From Saprospiraceae bacterium (GTDB lineage: Bacteria > Bacteroidota > Bacteroidia > Chitinophagales > Saprospiraceae): a stretch of DNA of 5,010 bases. Positions 1 to 4,934 of this stretch are shown here, piece after piece. The stretch spans positions 1 through 5,010 of the forward strand of contig JAGQWW010000232.1 of assembly GCA_020436955.1 (NCBI GenBank), in the 5' to 3' direction. Every line of letters starts with the position of its first letter. Position 1 is the first letter of the stretch. Under the pieces are notes generated by a model. It was not told the DNA's origin. It was given only the letters and a program-made list of their open reading frames with translations, and made no database searches. Position numbers and translations under genes: made by a program.

Positions 1-856
1 TGAAATTTCTCCACCGGAAATTCAGCCCAAAAGTACGGCTGGTATGGGGCAACTTTCCGAACAAAGGCAATCCATCACCATCAGGGTCCGCAAAATTGGG
101 TAATAGACCAGCATCCTTGGTTCTTTGAAACTCGATAGGCTCTCTGAAATAATTATTGGCCTGAAAAACTTCTACCGAATCCCAAATAATGCGACGGTCT
201 TCAAAGGTGGTGCTACTACCAAAAAGTGAAAACCTTACAATATTTTTCCCCTTGCCCATCTTACCCCCCAACAATAGATTGAGTCCTCTAAAAGACTCGG
301 CGCCAAAAGCTATATCAGCATTTACATATACCGGTCGCTCTGAGGTTCGTGTGATAATATTGATTACCCCGGCAGAAGCATCGGCTCCGTAAATCGAAGC
401 AGCCGGCCCGAAAATGATTTCAATCCTTTCCGCTTGCTTGATTGGCAATTGTGCGCCTATAGGCATTCCCAACAAACCAGTTGGCTTTATCGGTACATCG
501 TTGATGAGAATTTTAGCGTATCGATTGCCAATGAGTCCCCGCATCATAAACATTTCCCCTTCGAGGGAAGAACCCGGCTGACTTACTCTTACCCCGGGGA
601 CTGTCTTCATGGCATCGACCAGGGTGACATAGCCGTTTCTTTGGATTTCCTCTTTGGTAATTACGTGGACCGTAAAGGGAAGGTCCCCTACATTTTTTAC
701 GGTGCGGCTGGCAGAAAGGAATTCTTGCTTTTCAAAACTCTTGTTATTGAATAACATGTCTTCATATCCCAATTTTTTAAAAAGAGGGAATGAATCCAAT
801 TGTGCAAAGGCTGTGCACCAGAAAGTAAGTAACATTAAAACGGGTAGCGTTCGCAT
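1..856 (-). CDS. TonB-dependent outer-membrane receptor, N-terminal part (runs off the left edge)
   Basis: Reading the minus strand from the ATG at 856-854 gives 285 codons without a stop up to the window edge, so the C-terminal part is missing. The protein opens with a signal peptide (residues 1-18, Arg3, hydrophobic core, ending AFA before Gln19). A short unassigned stretch follows (19-44), then a degenerate TonB-box-like segment, QEFLSASR (44-51). Residues about 52-170 are a plug domain: LPFTVHVITKEEI, LVDAMKTVPGV, MRGL, a closing RIEIIFGPAASIYGADA and GVINIITR. The rest is the beginning of a beta barrel, including an Asp-rich loop DPDGDG (257-262). Such receptors import siderophores, cobalamin, metals or glycans using energy from TonB-ExbB-ExbD. 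The substrate cannot be told from this part. There is no carboxypeptidase-regulatory-like or STN extension before the plug, which argues against a SusC-type glycan receptor. The gene is divergent from an exbB-exbD-tonB operon, a fitting neighbour. Family assignment is sure; substrate is unknown. Confidence 0.93.
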   Translation of the reverse strand, partial: MRTLPVLMLLTFWCTAFAQLDSFPLFKKLGYEDMLFNNKSFEKQEFLSASRTVKNVGDLPFTVHVITKEEIQRNGYVTLVDAMKTVPGVRVSQPGSSLEGEMFMMRGLIGNRYAKILINDVPIKPTGLLGMPIGAQLPIKQAERIEIIFGPAASIYGADASAGVINIITRTSERPVYVNADIAFGAESFRGLNLLLGGKMGKGKNIVRFSLFGSSTTFEDRRIIWDSVEVFQANNYFREPIEFQRTKDAGLLPNFADPDGDGLPLFGKLPHTSRTFGLNFRWRNF

Positions 857-876
857 AAGGTGATTATAAGTCCGGG

Positions 877-896
877 CTATTTTTTGATAAAAATAG
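877..896. promoter_or_regulatory. 20-bp palindrome, operator-like, on the receptor promoter
   Basis: CTATTTTT (877-884) and AAAAATAG (889-896) are a perfect 8-bp inverted repeat around the 4-bp centre TGAT. The palindrome covers the candidate -7 element of the divergent receptor gene. That is where a repressor would bind, but it could also be chance in AT-rich DNA. I cannot name the regulator, and it does not match a classical Fur box well. Confidence 0.35.
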
Positions 897-920
897 GAAT
901 GAAGGTTCAAAAATTTCCAA
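888..920 (-). promoter_or_regulatory. candidate promoter for the TonB-dependent receptor
   Basis: On the minus strand, TTG (920-918) is followed after 22 bp by TATTTTTA (895-888). The Bacteroidota consensus is TTG, 17-23 bp, TAnnTTTG; the -7 element here has one mismatch at its last base. Transcription would start near 880, leaving a leader of about 25 nt before the ATG at 856. The match is imperfect and the region is AT-rich, so this is tentative. Confidence 0.3.
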
Positions 921-1068
921 ATCAGGCGAAAAATTGGCTTTTCAGGAAAAAATCCTAATTTCAGCCACCCGGATAAAATCTTTTCACCTTACTGCTCGTT
1001 CTTGCTCCGTCTCAATTTAAAAAGCAGAATTTCACCCGGTAAAAAACAGAAAGATAACCTCCGGTTTT

Positions 1069-1076
1069 TACCTTTG
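1069..1076 (+). promoter_or_regulatory. candidate -7 promoter element of the exbB operon
   Basis: TACCTTTG is a perfect match to the Bacteroidota -7 consensus TAnnTTTG. It lies 36 bp before the exbB ATG, so the leader would be about 25-30 nt. No TTG sits at the expected -33 distance (roughly 1043-1052), where the sequence is A-rich. The element overlaps the right arm of an inverted repeat, GGTAAAAA (1038-1045) and TTTTTACC (1065-1072). Confidence 0.5.
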
Positions 1077-1112
1077 CGTTTTACAAAAAATTCCTAGTAA
1101 ATAAAATCTACT

Positions 1113-1799
1113 ATGCTCCTGAACACCATCCTGTTATTTCAAGCAACAGATATTGAAAGAGAAGAGGTAAGCGAAAGCTTATTTGATGTAATTGCTCAAA
1201 GTGGTACCATGGGTATCATCATTTATGCCGTACTACTTATCCTTTCTTTTATTGCCTTTTACATCTTCTTTGAAAGGTACCTTACGATGCAAAGAGCATC
1301 AAAAATTGATGAGAACTTCATGAATAATATCCGGGCAAATGTACAGTCCGGTAATATTGCAGCAGCAAAAGCACTTTGCCAGACTACCGACTCTCCGGTT
1401 GCCCGTATGGTAGAAAAAGGTTTGCAGCGTATCGGAAAGCCTCTTCGTGATATCGATGCTGCTATCGAAAACGTAGGTAACCTTGAACTTTTCAAATTGG
1501 AGAAAAATCTTTCCACCCTGGCTTCTATCGCCGGTGCGGCTCCTATGATTGGGTTCTTTGGTACAGTGACCGGTATGATCCTGGCATTTTATGAAATGGC
1601 TTCCCAGCAAAACGTAACACCTGATGTATTGGCAGGTGGTATTTACCAGGCCTTGTTGACTACAGCGATTGGATTGTTTGTTGGTATTTTCGCTTTCGTT
1701 GGCTACAACCTATTGGTGGCTGCTGTAGATAAGGTAGTCTTCAAAATGGAGATGAGTACCATTGAATTTATGGACCTGCTTCAGGAACCAACTGCCTAA
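1113..1799 (+). CDS. exbB: ExbB / TolQ / MotA-family proton channel subunit
   Basis: This 228-residue inner-membrane protein forms, with ExbD, the proton-driven motor that energises TonB. Three membrane segments are visible: about 32-54, 136-160 and 178-205, with the long cytoplasmic stretch between the first two, as in ExbB and TolQ. The family motif APMIGFFGTVTGM (143-155) and LLTTAIGLFVGI (181-192) are present, including the Thr residues of TM2 (T151) and TM3 (T183, T184). The glutamate of E. coli ExbB and TolQ in the (A)EALLATAIGL motif is Gln179 here. The ATG at 1113 is the first in-frame start after a stop at 1098-1100, and residues 1-31 give a short acidic periplasmic N terminus. The gene begins an apparent operon, with exbD 18 bp downstream. 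The family is certain. Whether it serves TonB, a Tol-like function or both is inference; the TonB protein downstream and the receptor upstream favour TonB. Confidence 0.95.
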   Translation: MLLNTILLFQATDIEREEVSESLFDVIAQSGTMGIIIYAVLLILSFIAFYIFFERYLTMQRASKIDENFMNNIRANVQSGNIAAAKALCQTTDSPVARMVEKGLQRIGKPLRDIDAAIENVGNLELFKLEKNLSTLASIAGAAPMIGFFGTVTGMILAFYEMASQQNVTPDVLAGGIYQALLTTAIGLFVGIFAFVGYNLLVAAVDKVVFKMEMSTIEFMDLLQEPTA

Positions 1800-1817
1800 T
1801 CGAAAACAACCATTTGA

Positions 1818-2216
1818 ATGGGACTCAAAAAAAGAAATCAGAGAAGTGCGGAATTCAGCATGGCATCATTGACAGATATGATCTTTCTGTTATTGATATT
1901 TTTCATGTTGACCTCCAACTTCGTAGGTATCCGTCCCTTCGACTTACCGGAATCAGATAGCAAAACTGTTGCTTCTAATTCAATTATTATAACGGTAGAA
2001 AAGAACGGGACCTATACTTTCAATAATAAAGAAACGGGTTTTAGTGGATTGGAAAGGTCTGCCAGAAGAGAATTGTCTGTAATGGACAACAAGGACAACG
2101 CTACATTGACCATTGTTGCCGAGACAGGTGTTCCTTTTGAAAAAGTGACCCAATTGATGGAGATTGCTGCCAAATTGCGCATCAAGGCCATCATCGCTAC
2201 ACAACCCAAAAGTTAA
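1818..2216 (+). CDS. exbD: ExbD / TolR-family biopolymer transport protein (first copy)
   Basis: The 132-residue protein has the standard ExbD plan: a basic cytoplasmic N terminus (KKRNQR), one membrane helix (about 18-35) and a small periplasmic domain. The helix carries the essential aspartate, Asp20 in SLTDMIFLLLIFFMLTS, equivalent to E. coli ExbD Asp25. A FDLPES segment (41-46) just outside the membrane matches the NLP-type motif of the family. The periplasmic part (about 54-130) has the strand-helix pattern typical of ExbD, ending in the segment with VTQLMEIAAKLRIKAI. It sits inside the ExbB pentamer and couples proton flow to movement of TonB. It begins 18 bp after exbB and ends 7 bp before a second exbD, so all are probably co-transcribed. 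No Shine-Dalgarno sequence precedes the start. Confidence 0.95.
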   Translation: MGLKKRNQRSAEFSMASLTDMIFLLLIFFMLTSNFVGIRPFDLPESDSKTVASNSIIITVEKNGTYTFNNKETGFSGLERSARRELSVMDNKDNATLTIVAETGVPFEKVTQLMEIAAKLRIKAIIATQPKS

Positions 2217-2223
2217 GTAAGGA

Positions 2224-2625
2224 ATGGGATTCAAGAAAAAAACAAAAGTATCGGCAGAATTCAGCATGTCCTCTATGACGGACATTATCTTTTTGTTGCT
2301 GATATTCTTTATGCTGACTTCTACGCTGGTGGCGCCCAATGCTCTTAACTTAAAATTGCCCGGGACATCGACCAGTAAACCAACCAGCACCAATAATCTG
2401 GATGAGGTAAGCATCAGTCGTTCAGGCGATTATTACCTAAACGGGAAAAGGACGGATATCAGTTCTTTGGAAAATACTTTAGGTGGAAAAGCAAGGAAAG
2501 CTGGTTCAAGAAAATTGGACATCCTGATTTCTCCAGATAAGAACACACCTATAGAGGCGGTGGTGGCTGTCATGAACATTGCCATGACCTACGATATCAA
2601 TGGTATCCTCACACCCGAGAAATAG
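2224..2625 (+). CDS. exbD: ExbD / TolR-family biopolymer transport protein (second copy)
   Basis: This 133-residue paralogue of the preceding gene has the same architecture. Residues 10-33 are nearly identical in the two proteins (SAEFSM, then S.TD, then IFLLLIFFMLTS), with the essential aspartate again at position 20. The periplasmic halves differ much more. Here the segment after the helix is LNLKLPGTST, followed by a Thr/Ser-rich linker and DEVSISRSGDYYLNGKR, a pattern common in ExbD. The end has IEAVVAVMNIAMTYDINGI. The gene is only 7 bp from the first exbD and has its own ATG. A tandem pair suggests an old duplication with specialisation of the periplasmic domains. The two may form an ExbD heterodimer in one ExbB ring, or two alternative homodimers; the sequence cannot decide. 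tonB follows after 75 bp. Confidence 0.95.
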   Translation: MGFKKKTKVSAEFSMSSMTDIIFLLLIFFMLTSTLVAPNALNLKLPGTSTSKPTSTNNLDEVSISRSGDYYLNGKRTDISSLENTLGGKARKAGSRKLDILISPDKNTPIEAVVAVMNIAMTYDINGILTPEK

Positions 2626-2700
2626 ATAATAATAATCGAGGCATTGCCGTTTTTGTAACATCTGCTAAAGGAAATGCGTCGTTTTTAAAAAGATAATACA

Positions 2701-3621
2701 ATGGATTACATCGTTGGACAATATGAAGAAGCAAACAGGAAAAAGAGCCTGGTGATGAGCACCATCCTCACCATTTTGCTTTTGATCCTGATTTTCCTGC
2801 CATTGTTTTCTCACATGAATCCGCCTCCCGGCCAGGAAGGAGTGTTGGTAAATTTAGGTCTTCCAGATATGGGTGATGGTGAAGACAATGCAGCACCGGC
2901 ATCTACGGATGAACCCGAAACTACAGAAGATTATGAAGAAGAGGTAGTAGAAGAAGTAGAAACCCAACCTATCGAAGAACCGGTGGTATCAGACCCTGAA
3001 CCGGTTAAGCAAAAAGATGTAATCGAGACACAGGATCCTGAAGCTATCCGCTTAAAAAAAGAACAGGAGAGACAGAAAAAACTAGAAGAGGACAGAAAGG
3101 AAAAAGAGCGTCAGGAAGAAATACAGCGCCAAAAACAATTGGAAGCACAACGCAAAGCTGAAGCTGAGAAAAAGAAAAAAGCGGAAGAAGATGCCCGCAA
3201 GAAAGCAGAAGCTGAAGCACTGAAAAATAAAATCGGTGGCCTGTTTGGTGATGGAGATGGAAAAGGCAACACCGGCAAACCAGGTAATCAAGGCGATCCG
3301 AATGGGGATCCCAATAGTGACATCCTGGAAGGTAAAAGCACCGGCACAGGAAAAGTTGGTGGTGGTTTGGGAAGCCGTGGTGTAAGTAAAAGTCCAAAGG
3401 TTGTCAACAGAACCCAATATTCCGGTACAGTTGTAATTCGTCTTTGTGTTGACCGCAATGGAAATGTCATTGGCACTCCTGAATTTACACAGGCAGGAAG
3501 TACAACCACCAATAGGTCTTTGGTACAAATTGCTATTGCAAATGCCAAGGAATGGAAATTTAACCAGGGTTCCCTGGACAAACAATGTGGGACCATTACT
3601 TATAACTTTAAGTTTAAGTAA
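2701..3621 (+). CDS. tonB: TonB-family energy transducer with a TolA-like coiled-coil stalk
   Basis: The protein (306 residues) is anchored by one membrane helix (about 17-37) after a short cytoplasmic N terminus. Next come PPPGQEGVLVNLG (41-53), typical of Bacteroidota TonB proteins, and an acidic Pro/Glu-rich stretch (59-113). A highly charged Lys/Glu/Arg/Gln segment (115-176) is very probably a helical coiled coil, as in TolA. A Gly/Asp/Asn-rich flexible linker follows (179-230). The C-terminal domain (about 233-306) has GTVVIRLCVDRNGNVIG and CGTITYNFKF, the TonB_C/TolA-type fold that contacts outer-membrane receptors. Two cysteines (249 and 296) could form a disulfide. It lacks the long Pro-Lys spacer of E. 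coli TonB. The start is the first ATG after an in-frame stop at 2686-2688, directly preceded by TAATACA. It closes an exbB-exbD-exbD-tonB operon and should span the periplasm, carrying motor energy to receptors. A TolA-like envelope role is the main alternative; no tolB or pal gene is seen here. Confidence 0.9.
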   Translation: MDYIVGQYEEANRKKSLVMSTILTILLLILIFLPLFSHMNPPPGQEGVLVNLGLPDMGDGEDNAAPASTDEPETTEDYEEEVVEEVETQPIEEPVVSDPEPVKQKDVIETQDPEAIRLKKEQERQKKLEEDRKEKERQEEIQRQKQLEAQRKAEAEKKKKAEEDARKKAEAEALKNKIGGLFGDGDGKGNTGKPGNQGDPNGDPNSDILEGKSTGTGKVGGGLGSRGVSKSPKVVNRTQYSGTVVIRLCVDRNGNVIGTPEFTQAGSTTTNRSLVQIAIANAKEWKFNQGSLDKQCGTITYNFKFK

Positions 3622-3651
3622 AACCTCCCTTTGAAGCATATCTGAAAAATA

Positions 3652-3714
3652 GTTCCCTACACTTATACATTTCTTTTCATGAGTATGAAAAAATAAGTGT
3701 ATGGAACTTGGTTT
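3652..3714 (+). terminator. long two-tier hairpin after tonB, probable terminator
   Basis: GTTCCCTACACTTAT (3652-3666) pairs with ATAAGTGTATGGAAC (3693-3707) with one mismatch in 15 (C3657/T3702). Inside lies a second stem, TTTTCAT (3674-3680) with ATGAAAA (3685-3691), around the loop GAGT. The 3' side continues TTGGTTTT, a weak T-tract. Read on the minus strand, the hairpin is followed by TATTTTTC. It lies 31 bp after the tonB stop. A terminator is the simplest role, but the poor T-tract and its contact with the rplU promoter leave room for a regulatory one. Confidence 0.6.
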
Positions 3715-3738
3715 TAATGCCCTAAGGTCCTATCTTTG
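3708..3738 (+). promoter_or_regulatory. promoter of the rplU-rpmA operon
   Basis: TTG (3708-3710), a 20-bp spacer and TATCTTTG (3731-3738) match the Bacteroidota housekeeping promoter consensus TTG-N17-23-TAnnTTTG exactly. Transcription should start around 3743-3746, giving a leader of about 50 nt before the rplU ATG at 3797. The -33 element begins immediately after the right arm of the long hairpin at 3652-3707. Confidence 0.8.
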
Positions 3739-3742
3739 CACC

Positions 3743-3763
3743 CGCTTTGCAAAAGGCAAGGTG
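3743..3763 (+). promoter_or_regulatory. small hairpin at the 5' end of the rplU leader
   Basis: CGCTTTGC (3743-3750) pairs with GCAAGGTG (3756-3763) as 8 base pairs, two of them G-U, with the loop AAAAG. It falls at or just after the predicted transcription start, so it would form the very 5' end of the rplU-rpmA mRNA. It could stabilise the mRNA or serve as an autoregulatory binding site for a ribosomal protein. It could also be chance; its position is the main argument. Confidence 0.35.
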
Positions 3764-3796
3764 TAATTCTATTTATTTCATTTAAACAATTTGACA

Positions 3797-4108
3797 ATGT
3801 TTGCAATTGTAACCATCGCCGGTCAGCAATTCAAAGTAGAGGAAGGCCAGAAAGTCTTCGTCCACCGGCTGGATGCAAAAGAAGGTGATAAAGTAACCTT
3901 CGAAGAAGTACATTTGATTGATAACGATGGCAAAGTTAACTTGGGTAAACCTACTGTAAAAGGTGCCAAAATTAACGCGACCGTTATGGGTCACTTGAAA
4001 GGAGATAAAGTGCTTGTATTCAAAAAGAAAAGAAGAAAAGGATACAAGAAGAAAAACGGTCACAGACAGTCTTTCACACAAATCCAAATTGACGGCATTG
4101 CCGGATAA
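3797..4108 (+). CDS. rplU: 50S ribosomal protein bL21
   Basis: This 103-residue protein has the normal bL21 length and is recognisable throughout. It begins MFAIVTIAGQQFKVEEGQ, has the VHRLDAKEGDKVTFEEV region (22-38) and GKPTVKGAKINATV (50-63), and carries the basic L21 signature VFKKKRRKGYKKKNGHRQ (74-91) followed by SFTQIQI. It binds 23S rRNA in the large subunit. I chose the ATG at 3797 over the in-frame TTG at 3791 because family members start at this methionine, and ACA directly precedes the ATG. There is no C-terminal extension; the protein ends soon after the signature. The gene follows a strong promoter and is 44 bp upstream of rpmA, the conserved rplU-rpmA pair of bacteria. Confidence 0.97.
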   Translation: MFAIVTIAGQQFKVEEGQKVFVHRLDAKEGDKVTFEEVHLIDNDGKVNLGKPTVKGAKINATVMGHLKGDKVLVFKKKRRKGYKKKNGHRQSFTQIQIDGIAG

Positions 4109-4152
4109 TCAACTCCTTTAACCTACTTTTCCAACATTAAAAATCTAATACA

Positions 4153-4788
4153 ATGGCACATAAGAAAGGGATGGGTAGCTCCGATAACGGCCGTGACAGT
4201 AAAAGTAAACGTCTCGGAGTTAAAATGTACGGAGGCCAGGTAGCTAAAGCAGGAAATATCCTGGTTCGCCAGCGTGGAACTAAATTTCATGCAGGTGAAA
4301 ATGTCTACTTGAGCAAAGACTTCTCCATCCATGCAAAAATAGATGGTACGGTTAATTTTAGCCGTGGATATAAAAATCGTGTTTTCGTAAACATTCTACC
4401 ATTTGGTGATGTTCCTGAAACAGTAGCTGCAATGCCAAAAGCACCTAAAGCTACTGCTAAAGTAGAAGCTCCTGTAAAAGAGGCTCCAAAAGCTGAAGAG
4501 AAGCCTGCTAAAAAAGCAGCTCCAGCAGCAAATGGAGATGCAGACGACCTAAAAAAGATAGAAGGTGTAGGTCCGAAGATTGCAAGTTTGCTAAATGACG
4601 CAGGAATTCTTACATTTGTACAGTTAGCTGAAACAGACCCTGAAAAAATCAAGGAAATTTTGGCTGAAGCTGGTAACAGATACAAAATGCATGACCCAAC
4701 AACCTGGCCAACTCAGGCAGGTCTTGCAGCCGCCGGTAACTGGGAAGAACTTGAGAAATTGCAAGATGAGTTAAAAGGCGGTCGTTAA
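4153..4788 (+). CDS. rpmA: 50S ribosomal protein bL27 fused to a C-terminal helix-hairpin-helix domain
   Basis: Residues 1-84 are a complete bL27: AHKKGMGSSDNGRDSKSKRLGVK at the N terminus, QRGTKFHAGENV (40-51) and the closing FVNILPF. The N-terminal arm of L27 reaches the peptidyl transferase centre in known ribosome structures. The usual protein is about 85-90 residues; this one has 211. Residues about 85-128 are a low-complexity Ala/Lys/Pro/Glu linker. Residues 129-211 form a compact domain with a helix-hairpin-helix motif, LKKIEGVGPKIASLL (133-147), then LTFVQLAETDPEKIKEIL, DPTTWPTQAGLAAAGNW and LQDELKGG. HhH motifs typically bind nucleic-acid backbone without sequence preference. From memory, similar tails occur on ribosomal proteins of Bacteroidota, often on L21; here L21 has none and L27 carries it. 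The reading frame is continuous with no sign of a frameshift. The role of the extra domain is unknown. The ATG is preceded by TAATACA, as for tonB, and a strong terminator follows. Confidence 0.95.
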   Translation: MAHKKGMGSSDNGRDSKSKRLGVKMYGGQVAKAGNILVRQRGTKFHAGENVYLSKDFSIHAKIDGTVNFSRGYKNRVFVNILPFGDVPETVAAMPKAPKATAKVEAPVKEAPKAEEKPAKKAAPAANGDADDLKKIEGVGPKIASLLNDAGILTFVQLAETDPEKIKEILAEAGNRYKMHDPTTWPTQAGLAAAGNWEELEKLQDELKGGR

Positions 4789-4827
4789 TTTGACTTAAGA
4801 TGTTTTAGTTTTCATAGCTTTTTTGTG

Positions 4828-4869
4828 CCCTGCCCTCTCTCCAAAAATCGGGCAGGGTTTTTTATTTTT
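4828..4869 (+). terminator. intrinsic terminator of rplU-rpmA
   Basis: CCCTGCCC (4828-4835) pairs perfectly with GGGCAGGG (4850-4857) across a 14-nt loop, and a T-tract TTTTTTATTTTT follows (4858-4869). This is a textbook rho-independent terminator 39 bp after the rpmA stop. Confidence 0.93.
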
Positions 4870-4903
4870 GGCTATTAGCGTTTAGCCATTGGCTGTTAGC
4901 TTT
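4870..4903. repeat. short degenerate TTAGC/GGCT repeat cluster
   Basis: GGCTATTAGC (4870-4879) recurs with one change as GGCTGTTAGC (4891-4900), offset by 21 bp. Between them TAGCC (4883-4887) is the inverse of GGCTA, so small alternative hairpins are possible. I recall TTAGC-rich intergenic runs of this sort as frequent in Bacteroidota genomes. With under two units here, it is a fragment at best. Confidence 0.4.
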
Positions 4904-4934
4904 AAAGATTTCAAGTCTGGAATCTTTGATTCCA
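4904..4934. repeat. overlapping inverted repeats downstream of rpmA
   Basis: AAAGATT (4904-4910) is inverted as AATCTTT (4921-4927), and TGGAATC (4918-4924) is inverted as GATTCCA (4928-4934) with a 3-nt loop. The two stems share bases and exclude each other. No T-tract or gene follows within the window. The remaining bases, 4935-5010, are AT-rich with no coding sequence that I can support on either strand. Confidence 0.4.

Noticed and set aside
434..754. Plus-strand open frame of 106 codons, and a shorter one at 189-392
   Set aside because: Both lie antisense to the receptor gene, whose minus-strand frame has clear plug-domain motifs. Their translations show no recognisable domain.
2626..2700. 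Possible terminator or internal promoter between the second exbD and tonB
   Set aside because: Only a 5-bp inverted match (GCATT 2641-2645, AATGC 2673-2677) and a repeated CGTTTTT are visible. There is no TAnnTTTG element and no convincing stem with a T-tract, so read-through of the operon is more likely.
3082..3639. Minus-strand open frame of 185 codons opposite tonB
   Set aside because: It is Phe/Leu/Ser-rich as expected from the complement of Lys/Glu-rich coiled-coil codons, and the plus-strand TonB protein is well supported.
3791..3796. TTG start two codons upstream for rplU
   Set aside because: L21 family members begin at the next methionine (MFAIV), and ATG at 3797 has the better start context.
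4305..4685. Minus-strand open frame of 126 codons opposite rpmA
   Set aside because: It is the complement of the Ala/Lys linker and HhH region and has no domain of its own.
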